DNA of 50,614 nucleotides from Candidatus Poribacteria bacterium. GTDB taxonomy: Bacteria > Poribacteria > WGA-4E > WGA-3G. Both the position numbers and the translations under genes were made by a program. The notes beneath the pieces were generated by a model that ran no database searches, was not told where the DNA came from, and saw only the letters and a program-made list of their open reading frames with translations. Position 1 is the stretch's first letter. Each line of letters starts with the position of its first letter. The DNA is taken from assembly GCA_022827625.1 (NCBI GenBank), contig JAJEIE010000003.1, positions 1 to 50,614 on the forward strand. Reading direction: 5' to 3'. Below, one piece after another: positions 17,469 to 26,767 of this stretch.

Positions 17469-19487
17469 ATGGATAAACCGAAAATAAAATGGAGTTCTAC
17501 AATTCTCATTGACACAGTTCTCGTAAACCTCGCATTCCTATTTGCTTACCTAACCAGCAAGCAATTCGGTTTTGACCTCTTAAACCAGCCTATACCGTTC
17601 TCCACGCTATTGCAGAGCGCAGACATATCGCCGTATCAGTACTTTTTCGGTATCGCTGCCGTCGTTACGATAATCCGTATTGGTCTGTTGTTAGGCTTTA
17701 ATCTCTATAAACCGATGTGGCAACACGCGTCTGTCAAGGAATTCCGTACCTTAACGACTGCAATTACACTCGCGACGGTTCTGCTCATTGGGCTTTCCCT
17801 CTTAACGAAGATCGCTTGGGTTCTCTTCTTAATCGATGGACTCTATAACTTCGCGCTTATCGGATTCACCAAATTCTCCGCCCAAATCCTTCAGGAGAAC
17901 CGTTCGGCAGCTGACCCGAACCGCCAACAGCAAGCATCAACCAAGAACAAAGAAGGCACAATAGCACACCTGCCTGCCCGAAAACCGCCAACGAAGGTGC
18001 TTATTGTTGGCGCAGGTGAGACTGGCATTGGTGTGCTACGCGCACTCAGAAACCATCCGCAGAAAGGTTATGTACCTGTCGGATTCATTGATGATGCCCC
18101 ACAAAAGGTCGGTCGAAGCGTCGCGGGACTCGAAGTCCTTGGCACAACCCGAGACCTCACCTACATCACTCGCAAACGTGAGGTTGGCGAAGTTGTCATC
18201 GCGATCCCATCTGCACCCGGTGGAAAAATCCGTGATATTATCCGACAATGCGAATACCGCGGCTGTCAGTTCAAAATTGTCCCCAACATTCACGCGATCC
18301 TCGACGGACGCGCAAGTGTCAGCCAAATCCGAGAAGTCCGATACGAAGATCTCCTGAACCGCTCCACATCACAAATGGACATCGCCGAAGTCTCGAAATA
18401 TCTTTCTGGTAAACGCGTGATGGTAACAGGCGCAGGCGGCTCCATCGGGTCTGAACTTTGCCGTCAGGTCGCGCAACTCAACCCCGAACTGCTTATTCTT
18501 TTTGGACGGGGCGAAAACAGTCTCTACCACACCGATATAGAACTCCAAGAGTTCGAGCCGGAACTCAACCGTGCCGTCATTATCGGCGATATTCGCGACA
18601 ACGCAAAAGTCTCACAAATTACGCGTAAATACCGTCCGCATATCATTTTCCATGCCGCCGCCCACAAGCACGTCAAATTTATGGAGAATCACCCTGACGA
18701 AGCCGTAAAAAATAACATTCTCGGCACGCAAAACTTAATCGATGCCGCAATCAAGCACGAAGTTGAAGCGTTCATTCTCGTCTCATCTGACAAAGCCGTA
18801 AATCCAACGAGCGTCTACGGTGCCTCAAAACGTGTGACAGAAAAGTTGATTCAGTGTAAAGCCAAACAGAACGGCACTCGGTTCATCGCCGTCCGGTTCG
18901 GAAACGTTATCGGAAGCCGCGCCAGCGTACTCCCGAACTTCAAACGTCAGATTGCCAAAGGCGGCCCCGTCACGGTTACACACCGCGAAGCAACCCGCTA
19001 CTTCATGACGATTCCAGAAGCCGTGCAGCTCCTAATTCAAGCAGGCGCTATGGGAAATGGCGGTGAAATTCTGATGTTAGACATGGGTGAACCCATTAAG
19101 ATTCTCGACCTTGCGGAAGATCTCATCCGACTCTCTGGACTTGAGGTCGAGCGGGACATCAAGATCGCATTCACGGGGTTAGAACCCGGTGAAAAATTGT
19201 ACGAGGAACTCCTGACGCCTCAAGAAGGCGTTACCGCAACAAAACACCAACGCATTTTCGTCGCGCAACTCGAACAAATTGAGGAGAAACAACTCCTCTC
19301 CCAGATTGGGGAACTCTCGCAGTTCGCAGATGCCTTAGATGCCGACGGGATTGTCTCCAAATTCCAAGAACTCGTGCCAACATATCAGCCGAACCGCGCA
19401 TTCCTCACAGAAGACGACACCGATAGCACCTCTGAAATTATCCAGTTCCCGACGGAACGGAAAACTGCCAGCGCGAACCGTCGTTAA
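17469..19487 (+). CDS. Membrane nucleotide-sugar 4,6-dehydratase (CapD/WbpM/FlaA1 type)
   Basis: The 672-residue protein has an N-terminal membrane domain with about four helices (8-150). A first Rossmann domain begins KVLIVGAGETGIG (about 177). The catalytic SDR domain begins RVMVTGAGGSIGSELCRQ (about 316), with HAAAHKHVKFMENHP and SSDKAVNPTSVYGASK (about 438). The family converts UDP-GlcNAc or similar to 4-keto-6-deoxy sugars for surface glycans. The motif here is a canonical YxxxK (YGASK), whereas long WbpM-type enzymes are known for Met in place of the Tyr. SD GAGGAGGG precedes the ATG. It is part of the polysaccharide unit with the genes on either side. Confidence 0.9.
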   Translation: MDKPKIKWSSTILIDTVLVNLAFLFAYLTSKQFGFDLLNQPIPFSTLLQSADISPYQYFFGIAAVVTIIRIGLLLGFNLYKPMWQHASVKEFRTLTTAITLATVLLIGLSLLTKIAWVLFLIDGLYNFALIGFTKFSAQILQENRSAADPNRQQQASTKNKEGTIAHLPARKPPTKVLIVGAGETGIGVLRALRNHPQKGYVPVGFIDDAPQKVGRSVAGLEVLGTTRDLTYITRKREVGEVVIAIPSAPGGKIRDIIRQCEYRGCQFKIVPNIHAILDGRASVSQIREVRYEDLLNRSTSQMDIAEVSKYLSGKRVMVTGAGGSIGSELCRQVAQLNPELLILFGRGENSLYHTDIELQEFEPELNRAVIIGDIRDNAKVSQITRKYRPHIIFHAAAHKHVKFMENHPDEAVKNNILGTQNLIDAAIKHEVEAFILVSSDKAVNPTSVYGASKRVTEKLIQCKAKQNGTRFIAVRFGNVIGSRASVLPNFKRQIAKGGPVTVTHREATRYFMTIPEAVQLLIQAGAMGNGGEILMLDMGEPIKILDLAEDLIRLSGLEVERDIKIAFTGLEPGEKLYEELLTPQEGVTATKHQRIFVAQLEQIEEKQLLSQIGELSQFADALDADGIVSKFQELVPTYQPNRAFLTEDDTDSTSEIIQFPTERKTASANRR

Positions 19488-19509
19488 CCCGGCAAGGTAG
19501 GGTTCGTCC

Positions 19510-20163
19510 ATGCCCCATACCAAGCGTTTAACCTTAGACACACAAGACCTAAAATTCAAGCGCGACTGGACAAAACGGACGTTTGACCTCCTACTCGCCA
19601 CAATTGGACTCCTGCTTTTGTCCCCGCTTCTTCTCATTGGAGCTATCCTCGCAAAACTGCAATCGAAAGGTCCCTTCTTTTACAAAGCAACGCGGGTCGG
19701 CAGGGGCGGCATCCTCTTTGAAATGTACAAATTCAGAACGATGGTGGCTAACGCCGATAGCATCGGCGGAAGTTTGACAACCTACAAGGATACACGTGTT
19801 ACACGTATCGGCAGATTTCTGAGATGGACAAAACTCGATGAACTTCCGAATCTAATCAACGTTATAAAAGGCGAGATGAGTCTCATCGGACCCCGTCCGG
19901 AGGCTCCTGTTTATGTCAAATACTATACAGAGACGCAGCGGCAGGTGTTGCAGGTAAAACCTGGAATGACGGGACCGTCGCAACTCGCAAACCGTGATGA
20001 GGAGGAAAAACTCAAAGGGCAACAGGACGCAGAACATTTCTACATTACCGAACTCATGCCGAAAAAACTCGACTTAGACCTCCACTATGTCGCAAGACAG
20101 AACATTGCTTCCGATATAGGGTGGCTACTTAAAACCCTTTGGGTCCTGATAATTAAAAAATGA
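19510..20163 (+). CDS. Initiating sugar-phosphate transferase (WcaJ/PglC type)
   Basis: This 217-residue bacterial sugar transferase moves a sugar-1-phosphate onto undecaprenyl phosphate, the first step of lipid-linked glycan assembly. One hydrophobic re-entrant helix (about 25-47, FDLLLATIGLLLLSPLLL) is followed by the signature blocks GPFFYKATRVGRGG, FEMYKFRTMVANAD, LRWTKLDELPNLINVIKGEMSLIGPRPE and KPGMTGPSQLANR. The catalytic Asp-Glu pair is in KLDELPN. The short form lacks the extra membrane helices of WcaJ and is closer to PglC. The stop overlaps the sppA start by four bases (ATGA). Confidence 0.92.
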   Translation: MPHTKRLTLDTQDLKFKRDWTKRTFDLLLATIGLLLLSPLLLIGAILAKLQSKGPFFYKATRVGRGGILFEMYKFRTMVANADSIGGSLTTYKDTRVTRIGRFLRWTKLDELPNLINVIKGEMSLIGPRPEAPVYVKYYTETQRQVLQVKPGMTGPSQLANRDEEEKLKGQQDAEHFYITELMPKKLDLDLHYVARQNIASDIGWLLKTLWVLIIKK

Positions 20164-21026
20164 AGAAGAAACGTGTCTTTATTGTTCTCGGAATCATCGT
20201 CGCACTGTTTTTTTTAGTGCTGATCTTGCGATCAATGAACGGTGGAACATCTATAGGACAAAAGGTCGCAGTGATAGACCTCACAGGAATTATCACAAAA
20301 TCAGATGCGACGATTAAACTCATCCACACCTACCGCGATGATCCGAGTATCAAAGCGATTGTGATTCGTATCGATACGCCTGGCGGCAGTGTTGCCCCGG
20401 TCCAAGAAATCTACAGCGAACTACAGAAGATAGAAAAACCGATTGTCGCTTCAATGGGTGGAACCGCGGCATCCGGTGGCTACTACGTCGCATGCGCCGC
20501 CGACACAATTATGGCGAATCCCGGCACATTGACGGGTAGCATTGGGGTCATTATGCAGTTCACACGGATGAAAGGCTTATACGACAAAATAGGATTAGAG
20601 CATCAAGTCATTAAAAGTGGCGAATTCAAAGATACTGGCTCGCCTTTTCGGAGCCTGACAGAGGAAGAGCAAACAGTTCTCCAAGCCACTGTCGATAATG
20701 TCTATAACCAATTCGTGGATACAATCTTTGAGGCACGGCAAAGCCTCTTGAGCCGTTCTGAAATCGCTGAACTCGCAGACGGCAGAATCTTTTCTGGGCA
20801 GCAAGCACTCGACCTAAAACTCTTAGATCGGCTCGGTAACCTCCCGGAAGCAATCGAACTCGCTGGAGAATTAGCAAATATCGACGGCAAACCGAAGGTC
20901 GTACGGAAAGAGAAAAAGACCTCTCTGCTCGAACAACTCCTCGGCGTTCAACAGACCCCCGTTTTAGATGAGATGTTCAGCCTGCCCGGCGTCACATTCC
21001 GCTATCAGATGAATCTCGGCGACTAA
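20160..21026 (+). CDS. sppA: Signal peptide peptidase SppA
   Basis: The 288-residue protein has one N-terminal membrane helix (about 5-24) and a ClpP/crotonase-like protease domain. SppA degrades cleaved signal peptides in the membrane. The nucleophile is the Ser of GGTAASGGYYVA (about residue 104). The general base Lys should be in VIKSGEFKDTGSPFRSLTEEE. GTLTGSIGVIM and DGRIFSGQQALDLKLLDRLGN complete the family pattern. The length fits the short Bacillus-type SppA (single domain), not the doubled E. coli form. The four-base overlap with the sugar transferase gene shows translational coupling. Confidence 0.93.
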   Translation: MKKKRVFIVLGIIVALFFLVLILRSMNGGTSIGQKVAVIDLTGIITKSDATIKLIHTYRDDPSIKAIVIRIDTPGGSVAPVQEIYSELQKIEKPIVASMGGTAASGGYYVACAADTIMANPGTLTGSIGVIMQFTRMKGLYDKIGLEHQVIKSGEFKDTGSPFRSLTEEEQTVLQATVDNVYNQFVDTIFEARQSLLSRSEIAELADGRIFSGQQALDLKLLDRLGNLPEAIELAGELANIDGKPKVVRKEKKTSLLEQLLGVQQTPVLDEMFSLPGVTFRYQMNLGD

Positions 21027-21128
21027 TTTTGGCTATCAGGGCGCTGCGCTGTCAGCTATCAGCAAAGAGATGGGCGCGGCATGAACCGATAGTTGACCGC
21101 CTCATTCAGAGCGAAGAACCCAAGAAAA

Positions 21129-22184
21129 ATGGATAACGCGTACCGAGTTAACCAGGATTGGCGAAAACTTGCGAACCGCATTATCATGCCACAACAGATT
21201 GTCCTTGTAATAGGGGCAACCGATGCTGGAAAATCGACTTTCTGCCGTTTCTTGGTCGATGCTGCCCTCACGCAAGGCTTAAAGACGGCTTTCGTGGATG
21301 CTGATGTCGGGCAATCCCAAATAGGACCTCCCACAACAATCGGAATGAAAGCCTTCACGCCAGAGATGGGACCCGTCCAATTCGACGGCACTGCCGACCA
21401 ACTCTACTTCGTTGGCGATCTGTCCCCGCGTCCGCGCTATCTTGAGACCTTAACAGGGACACGTTTGATGGTAGACAGGGCGCGTGAAACCGAAGCCGAC
21501 TTTATTGTTGTTGACACGACGGGTTACATTCACGACCCACCGGCTGTTTCCCTCAAGCAGCACAAAATCGAACTCATTAGACCCAACCACTTAGTCAGCA
21601 TCGGGCGTGCTATCGAATTGGAACAGATAACAGCGTGCTATAACCAGCAAGCGTGGATCGACATTCACCACCTCCTTCCACACCGCAGTGTCCGGTCCAA
21701 AAGCAGTAACACCCGTAGCCGATACCGAAAAGCCCGATTCGATACTTATTTCTCTGAGAGCAGTCTGCAACAGATACCTTTTGAACAAATTCGCGGCGAA
21801 CGGACTTCCTTTTTCATCGGACGGCCCGCGAATGAGAAAGAATTAGAAATCCTTTCTCGACTCGCTGAAACGCAGGTCTACTACGCCGAATGGGGGAACC
21901 GCACCTTATGTCTCATTACAGCAGGATCCCTTTCCAAAGCCATCATCAACCACATCAAAAACTATCTAAGTCTGACCCGTGTTACAGCAGAAGTCCGCGC
22001 TTACTTTGAACGCCGCTTGGTTGGACTCGTCAGTAAGACATCCGGCAATACCGATGCCATCGGAGTAATTGAAGCCGTTGACTTTCAAAAACGAGAATTC
22101 AGCATCCGTTGTCCATCTTCACAGATAGACGGTGTTGCGAAACACACTTGTGCCATCCAATTTGGTATGCATCAACGCAAATGA
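21129..22184 (+). CDS. Clp1/Grc3-like polynucleotide 5'-hydroxyl kinase
   Basis: The start is ambiguous. I chose ATG 21129 (MDNAYRVNQDW, 351 residues) over an upstream TTG at 21093. The P-loop IVLVIGATDAGKSTFCRFLV lies near residue 29 and is followed by FVDADVGQSQIGPPTTIGM, the Clp1_P pattern. FIVVDTTGYIHDP supplies the Walker B region. Such kinases phosphorylate 5'-OH RNA ends and are best known from eukaryotes and archaea. Bacterial forms exist, but their role is poorly defined. The C-terminal region (about 260-351) is a small beta-rich domain (LVGLVSKTSGNTDAIGVIEAVDF). It follows sppA by about 100 bases including repeat words. Confidence 0.8.
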   Translation: MDNAYRVNQDWRKLANRIIMPQQIVLVIGATDAGKSTFCRFLVDAALTQGLKTAFVDADVGQSQIGPPTTIGMKAFTPEMGPVQFDGTADQLYFVGDLSPRPRYLETLTGTRLMVDRARETEADFIVVDTTGYIHDPPAVSLKQHKIELIRPNHLVSIGRAIELEQITACYNQQAWIDIHHLLPHRSVRSKSSNTRSRYRKARFDTYFSESSLQQIPFEQIRGERTSFFIGRPANEKELEILSRLAETQVYYAEWGNRTLCLITAGSLSKAIINHIKNYLSLTRVTAEVRAYFERRLVGLVSKTSGNTDAIGVIEAVDFQKREFSIRCPSSQIDGVAKHTCAIQFGMHQRK

Positions 22185-22202
22185 TGGCGGTTAGAGTCAG
22201 GA

Positions 22203-22227
22203 GTCGGGATTAGGAAATCCCTCCTAC
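22203..22227 (-). repeat. Variable-stem hairpin repeat before the ABC exporter gene
   Basis: GGGATT agga AATCCC (22206-22221) ends seven bases before the ATG at 22228. On the minus strand the 25 bases match 43773-43797 with one mismatch. In the mRNA the only SD-like AGGA lies in the hairpin loop. Confidence 0.6.
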
Positions 22228-24114
22228 ATGAAGAAAAAATCTTCTACCAAAAACCAGACCTTTGCTCGCTTTGCGCGGTATCATACCCCTTACACCGGTT
22301 CCATTCTCTTAGCAATGGCTTGCGCCTTCGTCGTTGCTGTCTGCGACTTAGGGGCTATTCAAATCTTTGCTGATACCATCAATGCCCTTAAAATCGTCGA
22401 TAGCAACGCATTTGACGAACCGATATCTATTCGCTATTTCCAATTCCAACGTGAAGGGATGCTCACTTTCGACGGTTTCGAAATATCGTTGGCAAACGCC
22501 GGTGATGCCCTTAAAGTCTTCCTATGGTTACTCGGTGGTGTGCTTGTGCTTGTTTTCATCAAAGGTTTTTTCGTTTACAGCAACGATTACGTGATGGCGC
22601 GGGTCGGGCATAAACTCGCCTTTCGGTTACGAAACGCGCTTTATGAGCGAACCGTATCTGCCCCCTTAGGCGTTCTACGAGAAGAACGCTCTGGCGATCT
22701 CATGACGCGTATCACTGACGATGTAAGGGTCTGGCAGACGCTCGTTGCGGCGATGGCAAATATCATACGCGCCACTGTTCTTGTCCCGCTCTTTCTCTCT
22801 GTCATGTTAATCAAAAGTTTCAAACTCACCCTATTTGTCTTGCTCGTTCTTCCATTTCTCGCCTATCTCATCGCTGCTATCGGCGCAAGAATCCGAACCA
22901 CCAGCACAGAAATACAGCAACAGAGCGCAGACATCTATTCACAGCTCAAAGAAACCCTCTTCGGCATTAAGATTATTAAAAGCTTCACCGCGGAACAGGC
23001 AGAAACCGAACGTTTTCAGTCTATCACCCATAGCCAATACCGCTCAGCGATGCAGCGCGCTCGCTTCGCAGCACTCCTTCCGCCCCTTATTGAATGGTTA
23101 AGCGCGATCGGTATCGCTACTGTTTTCGGATTGGGCTGTTGGCAGGTAATTACAGGACAACTCTCTATAGGCTGGTTTATCGGATATATCGCTATGGTAG
23201 GTCTCATGTTCAAGCCGATTAAGACGATTGGCAGCGTCAACGCTGCTTTACAGCAGTGTCTCGCCTCTGCAGAGCGAATTTTTTATCTCCTCGATTTCGG
23301 ACCAGAGACGCAGGACAGAAACGCTACACATAACCTTGCTACGGAAAAAATGGAGAACGGTATCAAACTGCAAAACGTCCGCGGTGCTGTTACATTCGAG
23401 AATGTCTCCTTCTCGTATATGCAGCCTTCAACGACGAGATCCGTCATTAAAAATGTAACCTTCGAGGCGAAACCCGGAGAAGTTGTCGCGCTTGTCGGAC
23501 CCAGCGGCAGTGGAAAAACAACGCTTCTCAATCTCCTTTTACGTTTCTATGAGATGAACGCTGGAAGGATTCTGATTGACGGTATCCCCATTAATGAAGT
23601 GAATCTGGCATCGTTGCGACAAAATATCGCACTCGTCCCACAAGATACCTTCCTCTTCGATGGCACTATCTTGGAAAATATCGGCTACGGATGTCCGGGC
23701 GCTACGGATGCAGCGATTATTGCGGCAGCAAAGCGAGCAAACGCACACGATTTTATCACAAGAATGCCAGAAGGTTACGCAACCCTAACAGGGGAAGCGG
23801 GTACGAAACTCTCTGGCGGTGAACAGCAGCGTTTATCTATCGCACGTGCGATCTTAAAAGACGCACCCATCCTCGTCTTAGATGAGGCGACTTCTTCATT
23901 GGACACACACTCGGAAGCACTCATTCAGGAATCCTTAGCAAATCTGATGGAGGGTAGGACGAGCTTCATTATCGCGCATCGGCTCTCAACCGTGGTCCGA
24001 TCCGATAAAATTCTCGTTATTAAGGATGGCGAGATTCTCGAAACAGGGACACATGAAACATTATTAGCAACGGGTGGACTGTATCAAAAACTCTGCGATA
24101 TGCAGTTTCAGTAG
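22228..24114 (+). CDS. MsbA-type ABC exporter (fused permease and ATPase)
   Basis: The 628-residue half-transporter has a six-helix membrane domain (about 20-340) and a nucleotide-binding domain (about 385-625). Visible ATPase motifs are Walker A VGPSGSGKTTLL, Q-loop ALVPQDTFLF, signature LSGGEQQRLSIARAIL, Walker B ILVLDEATSSLD and H-loop IIAHRLSTV. The coupling-helix region LREERSGDLMTRITDDV is typical of lipid A/multidrug exporters. It would act as a homodimer to flip a lipid or lipid-linked glycan. The position after the polysaccharide and SppA genes makes an envelope substrate likely but unproven. An extra loop of about 40 residues lies between helices 1 and 2 (DSNAFDEPISIRYFQFQREG). Confidence 0.92.
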   Translation: MKKKSSTKNQTFARFARYHTPYTGSILLAMACAFVVAVCDLGAIQIFADTINALKIVDSNAFDEPISIRYFQFQREGMLTFDGFEISLANAGDALKVFLWLLGGVLVLVFIKGFFVYSNDYVMARVGHKLAFRLRNALYERTVSAPLGVLREERSGDLMTRITDDVRVWQTLVAAMANIIRATVLVPLFLSVMLIKSFKLTLFVLLVLPFLAYLIAAIGARIRTTSTEIQQQSADIYSQLKETLFGIKIIKSFTAEQAETERFQSITHSQYRSAMQRARFAALLPPLIEWLSAIGIATVFGLGCWQVITGQLSIGWFIGYIAMVGLMFKPIKTIGSVNAALQQCLASAERIFYLLDFGPETQDRNATHNLATEKMENGIKLQNVRGAVTFENVSFSYMQPSTTRSVIKNVTFEAKPGEVVALVGPSGSGKTTLLNLLLRFYEMNAGRILIDGIPINEVNLASLRQNIALVPQDTFLFDGTILENIGYGCPGATDAAIIAAAKRANAHDFITRMPEGYATLTGEAGTKLSGGEQQRLSIARAILKDAPILVLDEATSSLDTHSEALIQESLANLMEGRTSFIIAHRLSTVVRSDKILVIKDGEILETGTHETLLATGGLYQKLCDMQFQ

Positions 24115-24343
24115 GTTTAATCCCAAACGCAAAAAAAAATGAAATTTAGATAAACCTCTTACCCTCTGTTAACGTCACATATATTAGAAAAACGCGGGAA
24201 TCCGATTCAGCGGCTCTCAGTTTTCTGCTGTCGGCAACGATTTAAAAATTGCAAAAACCTACTTTAGGTTACGAGAAGTTTGTTAACGATTAGAAGACTG
24301 CAAGGACAACAGACGCAGCAGCTCAAAAGCAATCGTTAAAAAA
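24115..24343. repeat. Convergent gap with 57-base covarying inverted-repeat element
   Basis: The element occupies 24283-24339. TTAACGATT (24283-24291) is the exact complement of AATCGTTAA (24331-24339), and the interior holds CTGCAAGGACA and CGCAGCAGCTC. A second copy of identical length lies at 33491-33547 and a right half at 30055-30090. The rest of the gap shows nothing else. Confidence 0.65.
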
Positions 24344-24919
24344 CTAATTTCTACCTTGTTTCGTGATAGCCCCGTCAAGATCGGCTTCGCGATAGACGGC
24401 TTCGGAGAGGTCCACCTCATATAGATAGGCATCTTTGAAATTAGCACCGAGCAAGATAATGCCTTTCAACTTGATTTCACCGAAAATCGCCTCTTCGAGA
24501 TCGGCGTTCTCAAAACTGGTGAGTGAACCGAAAGGTCCAGGCATTTCGCATCTTGGGCAACCGAGGGTCGCACGCCGCAAATCCGCGCCCCGGAAGTTCG
24601 TGCCACACAGCAGACTCCCGCTGAGGAACGCACCCCGTAGGTTGGCTTCCTCAAAACTGGCATCCGTTAAATCAGAACCGACAAGATAGGTCCGCTGTAA
24701 AGTTGCCCCAGAAAGATTCGCACCCGTAAGGTTGGCATCGTTTAGATTCGCGTCTGTTAAATCGGCGTTTTGTAGATCAGCACCGCTCAGATTCGCTTCC
24801 GACAAATCAATACCCGCGAGCGGTTGATTCGTTAAATCCAGGTTTGCAAGATTTTCGCCAGAAAGTGATTCACCGGCTTGACATCTTTTAACTATCTCAT
24901 TTTGCGTAAGTTGAGCCAT
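24344..24919 (-). CDS. Pentapeptide repeat protein
   Basis: The start at 24919 (MAQLTQNEIV) is preferred because GGAGG lies seven bases upstream; the ATG 27 bases earlier has none. The 191-residue protein consists mostly of A(D/N)LXX pentapeptides, such as ANLSGADLQNADLTDANLNDANLTGANL. These fold into a right-handed quadrilateral beta helix. The run is interrupted by RATLGCPRCEMPGPFGSLTSFENADLEE, where a CPRC pair could bind metal or cap the helix. Some family members mimic DNA and shield gyrase, but most have no known role, and no motif here decides. It is transcribed towards the ABC exporter gene and divergently from the sigma factor gene. Confidence 0.88.
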   Translation of the reverse strand: MAQLTQNEIVKRCQAGESLSGENLANLDLTNQPLAGIDLSEANLSGADLQNADLTDANLNDANLTGANLSGATLQRTYLVGSDLTDASFEEANLRGAFLSGSLLCGTNFRGADLRRATLGCPRCEMPGPFGSLTSFENADLEEAIFGEIKLKGIILLGANFKDAYLYEVDLSEAVYREADLDGAITKQGRN

Positions 24920-25045
24920 TAGCTGCCTCCAATCGTTATACGGCATTTTAGGGCTGCTTGCAAGCTAATATTTCTATTAATAAAGATACACGCATAGGTT
25001 ATACTTAATAGCATAGCATATACACAACAAAAAGTTAAACTTTTT

Positions 25046-25075
25046 TTGACAATTTCCATCGTATCAACCAAATAT
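25046..25075 (+). promoter_or_regulatory. Possible promoter of the sigma factor gene
   Basis: A perfect TTGACA (25046-25051) is followed after 18 bases by AAATAT (25070-25075), a poor -10 box. The start codon is 37 bases further on. Confidence 0.35.
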
Positions 25076-25112
25076 CTCGATCACCGAATCGAGACCACAG
25101 CGAGGTGAGATC

Positions 25113-26744
25113 ATGAAAAACTATTACCCGGTATACCCGGTCGAAGCAGAATTCTTTGAGGACGAAGAAGAGAAGGACGAAAGCCCAGAATCCCCCAGGG
25201 ATGAAACGTTTGCCTATCTACAAAAGATAGCCAAGACCCCGCTGCTTAATCCTAAACAAGAGACCGCCCTTTTTGAAAAATACCAAGAGGGGCTGCGGAT
25301 GTTCACGACTGTGCTAAACCAATTTCCCGAGTGGATACTCGCGGCATTGGACGCTACGGAGAACCTCGCCTCCGATGATAAGCATAAACTTGAACCCGCA
25401 CAGTCAGAACACGGATTAATCATAGACCAGCTCCGCGCCGAAATTCAAGCATACGGTGTCTTATTGGAGAAATTAGAAGCGAAAGCGAACTTGCTAAAGC
25501 AGATACGGTGGAAAATCTTTGAAGGCAACCTACATCTCCTGAAAAAATATGTTGATGCAACATCGCCATCCGAATTGATACAAGTAGGCGGCCTTGGACT
25601 CTTGAAAGCTATTGATAACAGCAACACAAAACGCGGTTCCAAATTCCGAACGTACGCTCGTAAAACGATTCGTAACAGCATTAGCACTTTTAACGGAGAG
25701 ACAGGAGAATCACCAGAACAAAGCAAAACGCCACTGCCCGCAGAAGCACCCTTGGCGCGGGACCTCCGCTTTATGGACGCAATTCCGCTCGACACCGAAC
25801 AAGAGGCGGAACTGTTTCAAGAATTGGACGTTATCTGCCACGAGATTACAACGCTCTTAGAGACACTGCCTGCGCCTATGGCACCAGAGCGCACTGCGGC
25901 TTGGAATCCACGCACCCTTCTGTTCATTCTTGAGGATGTCCGGCGTGAATTTGGACAGGTCGAGTGGTTGTTGAGCCAGTTGGAAGCAGCGGATCAGGTC
26001 ACACACGGCACGAAACTCAAAATTGTAGAAGCGAATCTCCGACTCGTCGCGAGCATCGCCAAACAACACCACTTCAGCAAGACATCTCTAACTTTCCTCG
26101 ACTTGATGCAGGAAGGGAGTCTCGGACTGATGCGAGCGGTCGATAAATTCGATCATACGCTCCGCTTCCGGTTCAGTACCTACGCAACTTGGTGGATTAT
26201 GCAGTCCATCAAACGCGCACTCGACCAACAGGGACAAATGATCCGGGTACCTTGCTATATCGGTGAAGCACGTCGTGCCATCAAACAGGCGCAATCCGAT
26301 CTTACAACAGAACTCGGACGTGAACCTACGACACGGGAAATCGCTAACGCCGTTGAACTTACAGAGAAAAAGGTCCTGGAAATCTTCAACGCTACCAGAG
26401 ATCCCGTTCCACTTGACGCACCGATTAATGAAGATTCATCTGACGGGTCGTTCTCTGAACTCATTCCAGATCAATCGCAGATTACACCGGAAAACTACCT
26501 ACTTGACTACGCCAAAGTGGAGGTTATCACTGAAGTCCTCAACCGGAAACTAAATCCACGTGAGACGCAAGTGATTATCCTTCGATACGGTTTGATGGAC
26601 GGCACGGAGTACACGCTTGCAGACATCGGAGACAAACTCCGAATCAGCAGGGAACGTGTCCGACAGATAGAAGTCGAAGCAATTGGAAAACTCAAACGCC
26701 ACGACTCGAAAGCTTTGCTGCAACAGTTGCTTCAGGACGCCTAA
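25113..26744 (+). CDS. Sigma-70 family factor with duplicated region 1.2-2
   Basis: This is a sigma factor of RpoD type, 543 residues. The C-terminal half is complete. Region 2 (303-380) has [33 protein letters not shown] and [19 protein letters not shown]. Region 3 spans about 385-455. Region 4 (475-535) has the helix-turn-helix [21 protein letters not shown]. The N-terminal half repeats it in degenerate form: [18 protein letters not shown] (33-50, region 1.2) and [13 protein letters not shown] with [15 protein letters not shown] and [14 protein letters not shown] (134-190). The second region 1.2 ([22 protein letters not shown]) lies at 217-238. SD GAGGTGAGATC precedes ATG. Promoter specificity cannot be told. 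Confidence 0.9.
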   Translation: MKNYYPVYPVEAEFFEDEEEKDESPESPRDETFAYLQKIAKTPLLNPKQETALFEKYQEGLRMFTTVLNQFPEWILAALDATENLASDDKHKLEPAQSEHGLIIDQLRAEIQAYGVLLEKLEAKANLLKQIRWKIFEGNLHLLKKYVDATSPSELIQVGGLGLLKAIDNSNTKRGSKFRTYARKTIRNSISTFNGETGESPEQSKTPLPAEAPLARDLRFMDAIPLDTEQEAELFQELDVICHEITTLLETLPAPMAPERTAAWNPRTLLFILEDVRREFGQVEWLLSQLEAADQVTHGTKLKIVEANLRLVASIAKQHHFSKTSLTFLDLMQEGSLGLMRAVDKFDHTLRFRFSTYATWWIMQSIKRALDQQGQMIRVPCYIGEARRAIKQAQSDLTTELGREPTTREIANAVELTEKKVLEIFNATRDPVPLDAPINEDSSDGSFSELIPDQSQITPENYLLDYAKVEVITEVLNRKLNPRETQVIILRYGLMDGTEYTLADIGDKLRISRERVRQIEVEAIGKLKRHDSKALLQQLLQDA

Positions 26745-26767
26745 AAATAGCGGAAGGGGGGAACCAC

